Shown one piece after another: positions 1-8,533 of a stretch of DNA of 9,202 nucleotides. Position numbers and translations under genes: made by a program. Position 1 is the stretch's first letter; each line of letters begins with the position of its first letter. The DNA comes from Salinimicrobium sp964572365 (lineage in GTDB: Bacteria > Bacteroidota > Bacteroidia > Flavobacteriales > Flavobacteriaceae), in the NCBI GenBank assembly GCA_964572365.1, contig CAZNFK010000087.1:1-9202 (forward strand), read 5' to 3'. The notes under the pieces are model-generated. The model had not been told where the DNA came from and ran no database searches. It saw only the letters and a program-made list of their open reading frames with translations.

Positions 1-508
1 GGGCGTCACGCGAGATATCGATCATGGGTGAAAAGGTCCAGTTCACTCCGTTAGCTACAGATTCCAACGCGGCAATTCGTGCTGTTTTTTCCATGGCTTC
101 CAGATCCCAACTGGCGGTTTCCCCAAGCGGCACGGGAAACATGGTCTTATAACCATGGATCACATCGTACCCAAACATCAGCGGAATCCCAAGACGGGAA
201 TTCTCCATCACCATTTTCTGAGCTTCCGTAGTAGCTTCTACAGAAAGGACGTTCAACATGGAGCCAACCATTCCTTTTTTCAGGTTTTTCTCCTTCTGTT
301 TATTCCCCAGTTCAGAAGCAGGGCCGGTTAGATCCCAGCTGCCGTTGTACTGTACCAGCTGACCTACTTTTTCCTCGAGGGTCATCAGCGCTAAGACAGA
401 ATCCACCTTTTTTTCAACATTCTCAACAGAACTAGGGATCCCTGAGGATTGTGCCTGGGCTGAGAAGGCTCCAAAAAGGCATATAAAAAATATGCTTATT
501 TTTTTCAT
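1..508 (-). CDS. GH3 beta-glucosidase (BglX-like), N-terminal part, cut by window edge
   Basis: Likely a periplasmic exo-acting beta-glucosidase that releases glucose from imported beta-glucan oligosaccharides. The frame starts at ATG 508..506 and stays open to base 1, giving 169 complete residues; full GH3 enzymes of this type are roughly 750 residues. Residues 1-20 form a signal peptide (MKKISIFFICLFGAFSAQAQ) with a probable cleavage after AQAQ and no lipobox, so the product should be soluble in the periplasm. GH3 hallmarks follow: LMTLEEKVGQL (residues 41-51), RLGIPLMFGYDVIHG (105-119, with the family's substrate-binding Asp at 115), FPVPLGETASWD (124-135) and NWTFSPMIDISRD (156-168). The nucleophile Asp and the C-terminal domain lie outside the window. 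The gene begins 68 bp after the GH16 stop on the same strand, with a hairpin between them. Family assignment is firm; glucan specificity comes from context. Confidence 0.93.
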   Translation of the reverse strand, partial: MKKISIFFICLFGAFSAQAQSSGIPSSVENVEKKVDSVLALMTLEEKVGQLVQYNGSWDLTGPASELGNKQKEKNLKKGMVGSMLNVLSVEATTEAQKMVMENSRLGIPLMFGYDVIHGYKTMFPVPLGETASWDLEAMEKTARIAALESVANGVNWTFSPMIDISRDA

Positions 509-524
509 TTTAGGCAATTAAATA

Positions 525-550
525 CCAGGGGGAGAAATTACTCCCCCTGG
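525..550 (-). other. Perfect 10-bp hairpin between the GH16 and GH3 genes
   Basis: CCAGGGGGAG and CTCCCCCTGG form a perfect inverted repeat of 10 bp around a 6-nt A/T loop; 8 of the 10 pairs are G-C. It lies 26 nt after the GH16 stop and ends 16 nt before the GH3 ATG. On the transcribed (minus) strand it is followed by TATTTAATTG, not a T run, so it is not a textbook intrinsic terminator. It could attenuate transcription, mark an RNA processing site or protect the 3' end of the upstream message. The structure is read directly; its role is inferred. Confidence 0.8.
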
Positions 551-576
551 TGATTAACAAAGTTTGTGGGTAAGAA

Positions 577-2145
577 CTACTGGTACACCCTTACATAATC
601 AACCTCCATGGCCGACTCTGTAAATCCAGGATCAATAGAACCACCAAACGTTCCTCCCATGGCTACATTCAGGATAAGGAAGAAGTCTTTATGGAACGGA
701 GTGTCAGTAGTGTTCTCAAAAGTGTGGTAAGCAATATTGTCTATCAGGAACACGATGCTTTCCTCTGTCCATTCTACTGAATACACGTGGAATTCAGTTT
801 CAGCATTTTCTATTGTCGTAGTTTGAGTAACTGCATCTCCTCCAAAGTTTCCGGGGAAATGAAGTGAACTATGAATCTCATTTGGCACACTGCCTTTGTA
901 CTCCATAATATCGATCTCTCCGGTTGCAGGCCATTCCACAGTATCAATGTCTGAACCAAGCATCCAGATTGCAGGCCAAACCCCATCTCCCGAAGGAAGT
1001 TTTGCCCGAACATCAACCCTACCGTAGGTGAACGCAAATTTGTCCTTGGTAGTGATCCTTCCTGAAGAATAATCAAATCCATTTGTTGGTTCAGCCTTAG
1101 CAGTGATAACCAGGTTACCGTCCTCTACAGAAACGTTTTCCCTTGTATAATACTGAGCTTCCTGGTTACCCCAGCCATTTTCACCGTTTCCAATCTCGTA
1201 GTTCCAGATTTCTTCATTCAAAGTACCTGCTTCGAATTCCTGTTCAAATACAAGATTACTAAACTCACTTTCGAACTCCTGTGGTCCCTGGTTAGGAGGA
1301 GTGGTAGTAAGTTTTAAATACCAGGCATTTCCTGGAGCATTCCCTTGAATAGCCCTTAAATACATGGTGTTTTCATCAATCGATAGAATTTCATAAGAGC
1401 TAGCTCCAATGTAATAACTGATAGTACCAGCATCTGAGAGATTAATTACAGTTCCTCTTGATCCAGGATATCCTGAAGTTGCAGGTGACAGGGAAACGCT
1501 CATATCAACAGGACTGTCATAAGGAAGACAAGCATCTTCTGGCCCTGAGCCTCCAAATTGTTCTTTGAAACCAACATTTACAAATGTTGCACCATTGTTA
1601 TCATAGTTATAAATTATCTCACCATTTTCATTCATGGTAAAGATCATTTCATCTGTATAAAAACATGATGAAGCATCACTTCCTGCTTTTTCATAAGGCT
1701 GAGCTGCATACCAAACTGGTTCAGTTCCATCGGCAGGCCCTATTCCCAAATGTCCGGGTTCAGCCGCGGCAACATACCAGGTCTTGGAGTTGCCACCTGT
1801 CAACAATTGCTCTGCTTCAGGATCACTGAAGTTACTGAAAACAGTTACACTGGTAGTTGTGTTTGCTGATGAACCTCCGGCACCATAAGCTATAATAGTT
1901 ACTAGATAATCATTCACCCCATTCTTGTTAAAAGAATGACTGGTGGTACCATCATGTGAAACTTCGGTAAACCCATCATTGTAGATGAATTTATAGGTCA
2001 TGGCATTTTCTGCAGTGACCTCAAAATTCACCATTCCGCTACCGTCTCCGTTCGGCATTTCTTCAGTAACTCCCACAACTTCTGTGGTTACATCTATAAT
2101 GGACGGAGCTGTGATCGCACCTGCATCAAAATCATCATCCACACA
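577..2145 (-). CDS. GH16 endo-beta-1,3-glucanase (laminarinase-type) surface lipoprotein, 5' end lost in gap
   Basis: Likely an outer-surface endoglucanase that cuts laminarin-type beta-1,3-glucan into importable oligosaccharides. 522 residues are readable, ending at TAG 579..577. The first full codon next to the gap is Cys, followed by VDDDFD. That matches the acylated Cys plus acidic export signal of Bacteroidota surface lipoproteins, so start codon and signal peptide should lie in the gap. Counting that Cys as 1: a PKD-like Ig fold at about 10-103; an unassigned domain at about 107-281 (LLTGGNSKTWY..., Cys161 and Cys206 possibly a disulfide); and a GH16 catalytic domain at about 296-522. 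Catalytic residues fit ExDxxE in GEIDIMEY: nucleophile Glu410, Asp412, acid/base Glu415 (codons at 901-918). WPAIWML at 390-396 lines the cleft in this family. The EIDIMEY form favours laminarinase over agarase, carrageenase or lichenase. Exact substrate (beta-1,3 or mixed-link glucan) is not proven. Confidence 0.92.
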   Translation of the reverse strand, partial: CVDDDFDAGAITAPSIIDVTTEVVGVTEEMPNGDGSGMVNFEVTAENAMTYKFIYNDGFTEVSHDGTTSHSFNKNGVNDYLVTIIAYGAGGSSANTTTSVTVFSNFSDPEAEQLLTGGNSKTWYVAAAEPGHLGIGPADGTEPVWYAAQPYEKAGSDASSCFYTDEMIFTMNENGEIIYNYDNNGATFVNVGFKEQFGGSGPEDACLPYDSPVDMSVSLSPATSGYPGSRGTVINLSDAGTISYYIGASSYEILSIDENTMYLRAIQGNAPGNAWYLKLTTTPPNQGPQEFESEFSNLVFEQEFEAGTLNEEIWNYEIGNGENGWGNQEAQYYTRENVSVEDGNLVITAKAEPTNGFDYSSGRITTKDKFAFTYGRVDVRAKLPSGDGVWPAIWMLGSDIDTVEWPATGEIDIMEYKGSVPNEIHSSLHFPGNFGGDAVTQTTTIENAETEFHVYSVEWTEESIVFLIDNIAYHTFENTTDTPFHKDFFLILNVAMGGTFGGSIDPGFTESAMEVDYVRVYQ

Positions 2146-2245
2146 NNNNNNNNNNNNNNNNNNNNNNNNNNNNNNNNNNNNNNNNNNNNNNNNNNNNNNN
2201 NNNNNNNNNNNNNNNNNNNNNNNNNNNNNNNNNNNNNNNNNNNNN
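2146..2245. other. Assembly gap (100 N)
   Basis: A run of exactly 100 N, a length commonly used as a placeholder for a gap of unknown size. Upstream in transcription order is the PKD/CBM-like lipoprotein, whose frame runs in without a stop. Downstream the frame opens with Cys-Val-Asp-Asp-Asp, a probable mature lipoprotein start. The continuity of frame across the Ns therefore carries no meaning. The gap likely hides the end of one gene, an intergenic stretch, and the start codon and signal peptide of the GH16 gene. Confidence 0.98.
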
Positions 2246-3900
2246 GAAGAATTTTCAAAAGTCACCGGTAATGTCACGGCTGTTGCAGTACTCTCAGAAA
2301 AGAAGTAAAGGTTGTCAATATAAAAGGTACCACCGGGAGCCGCTGTTACGTCAAATTTGAACTGGATAATATCACTGATATTAAGACCCTGGCTGGTAAA
2401 TTCAGACAATGGTATTTCAATACTGTTCCATTGATTTGGTGTTACATCCAAGGTTACACTTTTTTCTCCTGAGGAAGTCGAAATAAGGAAGAATTGAATC
2501 GAGGAATAATCTCCAGACCACACATCGATGTGGACAGATTCAAAAACACTTGCATCTATACCTTCACCAAATTCAATTCCCTGATAATTGGCATTGCCAT
2601 ATTTAATCGCAGGATTTCCACCAATAGAAACCATTTCATAGGTTGTAGATTGACCCCAGTTTGGATAATAATTAACTCCAGCAGGATCTGTATACTTGTC
2701 ACTAAAAATAGACGCTACATCTGCCTCTACATGAACTGGAGTTGGAGCGGCAGTTACCGGTGAAGTTGGTATTTGCACACTGTCATCATAAAAGAAAACA
2801 TTATCAATAAGTACAGTTGTTTCACCTGCAGGTGCTGCTGAATAAATCAACTGAGAAATATGTGCTCTGGTTGTTAAACCTGTAAAGTCTTCTAAAGGAA
2901 TGTCAAGGGTTACCCATTCTCCCTGAGCAGGATTTTCTATAACAACTTCGTGTTCCACATCATCTCCACCACCATCATAGACACCGTTAGGACCAAAGTC
3001 TACAAGTTTCACTCTGAAGGTTTCTGCATCTAGAGAGAAAATATCAGTACGGAAATGAGTCATATTGGATGCATCAACCTGAGTACTTTCAGTTAAAATT
3101 CCAACAAAATTCAAATTAGAATACTTCTTAATATCATTTCCTTCGATATCTGTTTCTTCTAAGTCTGCAGCTGACCATTCAGTTCTCCAGGTGTCTACTG
3201 GTACATTCGTATAAGCATTACTGAATAGTGAGATAACACTTTCAGGTAACTTGTCTGGGGTTGGAGCAGGAACTGGACCTGTAAGCTCTACCGTTTCTGT
3301 GTAATCAATAGTTGCTTCGCCTCCACTAAGAGCTACGACTCGTATATCATAAGTACCAGTTTCTGCATAAGTGTGAGTGACAGTTTCACCGATCATCAAA
3401 GGAGTTGGTTCCTCACCTTCTACATCACCAAAGTAAACCTCGAACATTGCGGCTTTATCTGCCGAGGCAGACACCGAAACCGAATATCCGTCCGTACCTT
3501 TTGTAATCAAAACTTCTAGATTCTCAGGAGGAAGGAAAGAAACCACAAGTGCCTGAGTACCCTGAGCAGTTTCTCCGGCAAGGTTCTTTCCGGTTACTAC
3601 TACGTCATAAGTACCTTCGGCATATACATGCTCCACCTGCTCTCCTACTCTTAGCTCTTCTGATGGTTCAGAACCATCTCCAAAATCAACCGAGAAAAGA
3701 TTTGCGCCCTCTCCCGTGGGAGTTATGGTCACTAATCCTGTATTGTCCTGGGTGATCTGGAAAGTCGCTCCGAGATTTTCGGGAGCTCCAAGATTCTCCA
3801 GGTCCACCCCAAGATTATCGTCATCCATATCGCAACCTGTTACCGCAAGGGTAAGAAAGACTGCAAAAATTGTTTTTACAAAGTTTTTCATAATGCTCAT
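2246..3900 (-). CDS. PKD and CBM-like surface glycan-binding lipoprotein in the SusE position, 3' end lost in gap
   Basis: Likely a non-catalytic surface protein that captures glucan for the SusCD transporter. 551 complete residues are readable before the gap. Residues 1-22 are a lipoprotein signal peptide with lipobox VTGC (Cys23), followed by DMDDD, an acidic export signal for the outer surface. Two PKD-type Ig folds follow, at about 47-121 (VDFGDG at 71-76) and 128-207 (VYFGD at 155-159). Two related jelly-roll, CBM-like modules come next, at about 220-372 and 393-535, each opening with S-I/L-F-S-x-x-Y-T and closing with a IDN-(V/L)-(F/Y)-F motif. The fragment ends in LPVTFENS, which looks like the start of a further module. 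No catalytic motif is visible. The start is ATG 3900, one base after the susD stop; ATG 3891 (MKNFVK...) gives an equally good signal peptide. Ligand specificity is inferred from the GH16/GH3 neighbours. Confidence 0.87.
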
Positions 3901-3901
3901 A

Positions 3902-5383
3902 TTAGTATCCCGGGTTTTGACTCCAATTTCCTTGTGAAAATTCTATCTCTTCAAGAGGAACAGGGAATAATTCGTTTTTTCCAGTAGTAAAGCCTTCAAT
4001 CTCCTGTGCTGCCCTTCCGGTGCGTACCAGGTCAAAGAACCTGTGCCCTTCTCCTACAAGCTCAAGTCTCCTTTCATTATAAAGAGTCTCCAGTAAGTTG
4101 CTACCAGACTCGGTTACCGGTTGTAATCCTGCTCTTTCTCTTACCATATTAAGGTAAGTACGTGCTCTGCCTTCATCACCATTCCCTTTAAGAAGTGCCT
4201 CTGCAGCCATCAACAGCACATCTGCATATCTTATTGATCGGTAGTTATTTGGCTGAGTCAGGTTTGTATCCCCCTGGTTCTCATTCTTCCGTGGAAGGTA
4301 TTTGCGGTTAAAGAAGCCGGTGTGCTTATACCCTTCAGAATAGGTGGCCCCGGTCTCTGCAGCCCATGCTTCAATGTCAAGTATGGAATAGTCTCTCCTG
4401 ATGTCTTCTTCTGAAAAAGCATCATAAACTTCCTGCACGGGTACATTGAAACTATATCCGGATTCGAATAAAGGCCCGGTGTAATTCCTGATCCCCTGGA
4501 AGCCAACTGCTACGTTTCCTTCACTGCACTGTAGACATCCAAATCCTGCTCCTTCTTCTCCAGTGTACTGGATCTCAAAAACAGATTCTGCACTATTTTC
4601 ACCTACAAACTCGAAAAGGTTGGTATAATCTTCACCCTCCTGTGTTCCGTAAAGGTGGTACTGTCCGCTGTTAATCAGGTCTGTAAGTACAGCAGCTGAT
4701 TCATCATATTGGTCCTGGTACAGGTAAGCTTTACCAAGTAAAGCCTGGGCAGCACCTTTTGTAACACGCCCCACTTGTGGAGCAGTGTAATCAAGATGAT
4801 CAATTGCATACTGAAGATCTGATTCTATCTGGTCATATACTTCTGATACAGGAGATCGAGGTACAGAAGTCTCATCTCCCAGTACAAATCTTTTATCTCC
4901 CGATAAAGGAAGCGGACCAAACCACTTAACTAATTCGAAAGTGAAATATGCTCTTAAGAACCGAGTTTCTGCAATGATCTGCTCTTTGCCCTCAAACTCT
5001 GTTTTGTCTTTAAATTCCAGAATATAATTAGCTCGTTGGACTCCAGCAAAATTCCAGTCCCATACATCATCGAGGTTGTCGTTAACAGGTGTATGGGTCA
5101 TTTCATCTACCTGTTGGAATCCGATAACGTCTGTCGCACTTTCCCCACCACTCAAGGTGTTATCTGAAGCGATCTCACCAAGCAGAACATTCACATAAGT
5201 TGATTGAAGTATATCATATACTCCTATAAGAGCATTATAATAATCCTCTTCAGAATTGAAATAGTTCTCTGAGGAAATATTATACTCCTGGGTTTCATCT
5301 AAAAATTCTTCTGTACAACCCAAACTAATAGTGAGGGTAAGGAGCACAAGAAGCATTTTAGGTTTAAAATTATATCTCTTCAT
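3902..5383 (-). CDS. susD: SusD/RagB-family nutrient-binding outer-membrane lipoprotein
   Basis: The lid and glycan-binding partner of SusC: it sits on the extracellular face of the transporter and delivers oligosaccharides to it. At 493 residues it is within the usual family range. Residues 1-22 are a lipoprotein signal with lipobox SLGC (Cys23) followed by TEE. Family landmarks in order are ENYFNSEEDYYNALIGVYD in the N-terminal part, ETRFLRAYFTFELVKWFGPL, a TPR-like helix pair VTKGAAQALLGKAYLYQDQY, NYRSIRYADVLLMAAEALL, LYNERRLELVGEGHRFFDL and the typical C-terminal end NWSQNPGY. ATG 5383 lies 11 bp after the susC stop, and the stop TAA is followed by one T and the ATG of the next gene, so the genes almost certainly share a transcript. 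The gene symbol denotes the family only. Beta-glucan as ligand is inferred from neighbouring GH16 and GH3 genes. Confidence 0.96.
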   Translation of the reverse strand: MKRYNFKPKMLLVLLTLTISLGCTEEFLDETQEYNISSENYFNSEEDYYNALIGVYDILQSTYVNVLLGEIASDNTLSGGESATDVIGFQQVDEMTHTPVNDNLDDVWDWNFAGVQRANYILEFKDKTEFEGKEQIIAETRFLRAYFTFELVKWFGPLPLSGDKRFVLGDETSVPRSPVSEVYDQIESDLQYAIDHLDYTAPQVGRVTKGAAQALLGKAYLYQDQYDESAAVLTDLINSGQYHLYGTQEGEDYTNLFEFVGENSAESVFEIQYTGEEGAGFGCLQCSEGNVAVGFQGIRNYTGPLFESGYSFNVPVQEVYDAFSEEDIRRDYSILDIEAWAAETGATYSEGYKHTGFFNRKYLPRKNENQGDTNLTQPNNYRSIRYADVLLMAAEALLKGNGDEGRARTYLNMVRERAGLQPVTESGSNLLETLYNERRLELVGEGHRFFDLVRTGRAAQEIEGFTTGKNELFPVPLEEIEFSQGNWSQNPGY

Positions 5384-5394
5384 AAGGCAATATT

Positions 5395-8300
5395 TTAGAA
5401 ATTAAGATTTAGACCTACCTGGTAAATACGAGGCAGGGGATAGAAACCGTAGTCGATTCCGCCTCCAATAGCAGCCCCACCGGTTGCTGAAGGGTCAAAT
5501 CCGCGGTACTCTGTAAAAGTGTACAGGTTGTTAACCGCAGTATAAATACGCAGCCTGTCCATGTTTAGTTTTTCAAGAATGTTTCCGTTGAAACTGTATC
5601 CTAATTGAACATTCTGGATCCTCGCGTAAGAAGCATCTTCTACATAATAATCAGAGAATACCATGTTTGAAGTAGCTCCTGTAGTTACCCGTGGAACTGT
5701 AGTGCTGGTTCCCGGCCCTGTCCACCTGTCAAGAATATAAGCCGCACGATTTACATTAGGTTGGTTCCTTTCGTAGTTTCTTACCATGTCATTTCCAATA
5801 GAAGCGAAAGTGTAGGCCACGAAATCAAATCCTTTGAAGTTGAGGTTAAGGTTTAATCCCATGGTCGCTTCAGGAATTGGATCCCCAATGTTGGTTCGGT
5901 CATCGGGAGTGATCACTCCGTCTCCGTTGATATCTACATATCTCAGGTCTCCCGGTGCAGCTTCGGCTCCTAAGGCTAATTGAGAAGGATGAGCAGCAAC
6001 TTCAGCCGGAGTTTGGAAAATTCCGTCTGTTTGGTAACCATAGAAATATCCGATAGGGAAACCTGCTTCAAATCTCGAAGGTTGTGGTTGCCCTACCCCG
6101 AATTGTCCGCCGGGAAGAAAATCGGTTCCTTCCACGCTTACTACTTCATTGTTCAGGAACATCGCATTGTAAGAGATGTTGAAATTCCAGTCATCATTAA
6201 CGACCTGGTTGTATTTCACAGAGAATTCAACCCCTTCGTTACGGGTAGTTCCGGCATTGATAGTAGGAGATCCGGCACCGGGGGCACCACCTCCAAAGAT
6301 ACCTGATACGGGAATTCCCGCTACAAGAAGATCTTTTCGGTCTTCCCTGAAGATATCAGCAGAAATATCCAGTTTATTTTTGAACATTCTCAGGTCTAAC
6401 CCAATGTTTGTTTTTTCAGCTTCTTCCCACCCTGCTTCAGGGTTTGCAAGGTTACCAAGGGCTACCCCGTTGATCAATTGTCCATCCAGCACATAAGTGG
6501 CTTCTCCATTCAGGAGCGCTCTGTAATAGTTAGTAGCTCCGGTTTCATCGTTTCCGAGTGTTCCGAAACTACCTCTTATCTTAAGGAAGTCTATTATTTC
6601 GGAATCATTAAGGAATTCTTCTTCAGTAAGGATCCATCCTGCAGTAACAGAAGGGAAGTAACCAACCCTGTTATCAGGACTAAAGTTGCTGGAAGCATCC
6701 CTTCTCAACATACCTGAAACAAGATATTTTCCTTCATAATCATATTGAAGTCTTCCGAAGAAAGAAAGTTTTCTTGTATCGTAAACATATGCACTGTTGG
6801 TCAAGGCATCACTTGAACCACGTGCCAGACTGATATCTGCAAAGTCCCATGAATTGTTAGGAACATCAAAACCTGTCGCGAAAAGTCCATCTCCCCAGTT
6901 ACGGATCACGGTCATACCCCCGGTAAGTGTCACATGGTGCGCCTCATTATAAATATCCTCATAAGTTCCAAACAGGTCATACGTATAACTATTGTCATTT
7001 ATCCTGTTCTGGTTTACCTGGCTTCTTGTATTATTAAATACCTTACTGGGACCGTAGGAGATGATTGGGGCAAAATCTTTTCCTTTACTATTGGTGAGAC
7101 TATATCCCATTCTTGAAGTGAAACTCAATTCCTCGATCGGGTTGTACTCCAACACGAAAGAACCATTAAATTTATTCAGGTCATAATCATTAAAGGTATT
7201 CTCAATTTGAGAAAGCGGGTTAATGATCTCATTACCCAATCTACCTTGTAGATCTTCTTCATCTATAGCAAACGTGGGAGCGATGTTCAAGGCGTTGAAT
7301 AGAACAGATCCTAATCCATTTTCATTGATGGACCTCCTGTCAATATTGGTATAAATAGAATTTGCGTTGAAATTCAATTTTTCGGTAATATCTACTCCAA
7401 GGCTAAACCTGGCGGTGTTCCTTGTAAAATCAGATTTTTCGGCACCTACTATACCTTCCTGGTAAAGGTGTGAACCACCTATAGAATAAGTAATCTTTTC
7501 GGTTCCTCCGGAAACGCTTAAATAATGGTTGTAAACGGGTGCAGTATCAAATACCTCATCCTGAAAGTCGGTTCCGGTTCCCAACCCACTCAGATTAGGA
7601 AAGGGAATTTCCTGTCCATTGTTGGCGTAGCTCTCGTTCAAAATAAGAGCGTATTCCGTAGCATTCAGTAACGGGATTTTTCTGCTGGTTTCCTGTAAAC
7701 CTACATAAGAATCAAATTTCACAACAGGTGCAGTGTTCTTTTTACCAGATTTAGTGGTGATCAAAACTACCCCGTTAGCACCGGCAATACCATAAATAGC
7801 TGCCTGGGCATCTTTCAAAATAGAAATGGAAGCAACATCATTAGGGTTGATAGTTCCAAGATCTCCCTGGTAACCGTCAATAAGAACTAAAGGCTGGTTT
7901 ACGGTGTTAGAGGCAATACCTCTAATGTTAATACTGATTCCTGCACCCGGCGCACCAGAAGAAGGCAGTACATTCACACCTGCAGCAGTCCCCTGCAGGG
8001 CATTCTCTAATTTAATAGGATTGAGTTCCTCAATAACTTCTTCAGACACCAGGGAAACAGATCCTGTAATATCCTTTCGTTGTTGAGTACCGTATCCAAT
8101 CACTACAACTTCAGCCAGAGATTCTGAATCTGTTTGTAGTACGACATTTAAGAAAGAATCATCGGTTACGGTAATCTCTTTCATTTCAAAACCTACATAG
8201 GAGAATTGTATAATGTCTCCCGCAGACAGGTTATCGAGGCTAAAGTTACCATCAAAATCGGTGACCGTCCCTCTTGTTTGATCTTTGACCAATACATTGA

Positions 8301-8418
8301 CCCCAAGAAGCGGCATGTTATCTTCATCTGTAACATTTCCTTTAACAGAAAACGTTTGCGCATGCATAGATAAAAAACCGCCCATCAAGGCAATTAAAAT
8401 ACATGTAAATCTCTTCAT
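5395..8418 (-). CDS. susC: SusC/RagA-family TonB-dependent outer-membrane oligosaccharide transporter
   Basis: A TonB-dependent beta-barrel importer that pairs with SusD to move glycan oligosaccharides into the periplasm. Its 1007 residues are normal for the family. A signal peptide covers about 1-21 (cleavage near MHAQ|TFSV). A carboxypeptidase-regulatory-like (CNA-B-like) domain spans about 24-96 (VKGNVTDEDNMPLLGVNVLV and TDFDGNFSL). The plug follows, with the SusC signatures EVVVIGYGTQQRKDITGSVS (103-122), PLVLIDG (176-182) and SISILKDAQAAIYG...GANGVVLITTKSG (197-225). The rest is the barrel, ending in GLNLNF with the C-terminal Phe expected for outer-membrane insertion. There is no N-terminal STN domain, so an anti-sigma-factor signalling route is unlikely. 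It is the first gene of the transport/degradation cluster, with a 242-bp upstream region; the stop is 11 bp before susD. The symbol denotes the family, and glucan specificity is inferred from context. Confidence 0.97.
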   Translation of the reverse strand: MKRFTCILIALMGGFLSMHAQTFSVKGNVTDEDNMPLLGVNVLVKDQTRGTVTDFDGNFSLDNLSAGDIIQFSYVGFEMKEITVTDDSFLNVVLQTDSESLAEVVVIGYGTQQRKDITGSVSLVSEEVIEELNPIKLENALQGTAAGVNVLPSSGAPGAGISINIRGIASNTVNQPLVLIDGYQGDLGTINPNDVASISILKDAQAAIYGIAGANGVVLITTKSGKKNTAPVVKFDSYVGLQETSRKIPLLNATEYALILNESYANNGQEIPFPNLSGLGTGTDFQDEVFDTAPVYNHYLSVSGGTEKITYSIGGSHLYQEGIVGAEKSDFTRNTARFSLGVDITEKLNFNANSIYTNIDRRSINENGLGSVLFNALNIAPTFAIDEEDLQGRLGNEIINPLSQIENTFNDYDLNKFNGSFVLEYNPIEELSFTSRMGYSLTNSKGKDFAPIISYGPSKVFNNTRSQVNQNRINDNSYTYDLFGTYEDIYNEAHHVTLTGGMTVIRNWGDGLFATGFDVPNNSWDFADISLARGSSDALTNSAYVYDTRKLSFFGRLQYDYEGKYLVSGMLRRDASSNFSPDNRVGYFPSVTAGWILTEEEFLNDSEIIDFLKIRGSFGTLGNDETGATNYYRALLNGEATYVLDGQLINGVALGNLANPEAGWEEAEKTNIGLDLRMFKNKLDISADIFREDRKDLLVAGIPVSGIFGGGAPGAGSPTINAGTTRNEGVEFSVKYNQVVNDDWNFNISYNAMFLNNEVVSVEGTDFLPGGQFGVGQPQPSRFEAGFPIGYFYGYQTDGIFQTPAEVAAHPSQLALGAEAAPGDLRYVDINGDGVITPDDRTNIGDPIPEATMGLNLNLNFKGFDFVAYTFASIGNDMVRNYERNQPNVNRAAYILDRWTGPGTSTTVPRVTTGATSNMVFSDYYVEDASYARIQNVQLGYSFNGNILEKLNMDRLRIYTAVNNLYTFTEYRGFDPSATGGAAIGGGIDYGFYPLPRIYQVGLNLNF

Positions 8419-8533
8419 GTGAATAATTGTTAAAATTCTTTAACTAATTTATTTTTTTTCAGGCAGGTAATGCGCAATTGCACCTTTACAAAAAACATAC
8501 AAGAGTCCAATATCTTTTATTCAGTTGTAAAGT

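Noticed and set aside
2000..2308. Plus-strand frame spanning the N run
   Set aside because: It depends on translating Ns and lies opposite the two lipoprotein genes.
2494..2763. Plus-strand reading frames inside the lipoprotein, SusC and regulator genes (also 3716-3937, 5980-6496, 7904-8086 and others)
   Set aside because: All lie opposite strongly recognisable minus-strand genes, have low-complexity or incoherent translations and no domain signatures.
577..3900. A single 1107-residue PKD/CBM/GH16 fusion protein
   Set aside because: The frame crosses 100 N of placeholder length and restarts at a lipobox-like Cys followed by VDDDFD; two genes explain this better.
5384..5394. Shared ATTGCCT just before the susD and GH3 start codons
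   Set aside because: The 7-mer also occurs at unrelated places in the window, about what chance allows, and is not complementary to a known ribosomal anti-Shine-Dalgarno sequence.
8429..8444. Inverted repeat GTTAAA-ATTC-TTTAAC just upstream of the susC start
   Set aside because: Six A/T-dominated pairs in an A/T-rich leader; expected by chance and too weak for a structural claim.
8472..8483. Palindromic GCAATTGC core (extended with one mismatch) in the susC leader
   Set aside because: An 8-bp palindrome is common by chance and there is no second copy nearby to support an operator.
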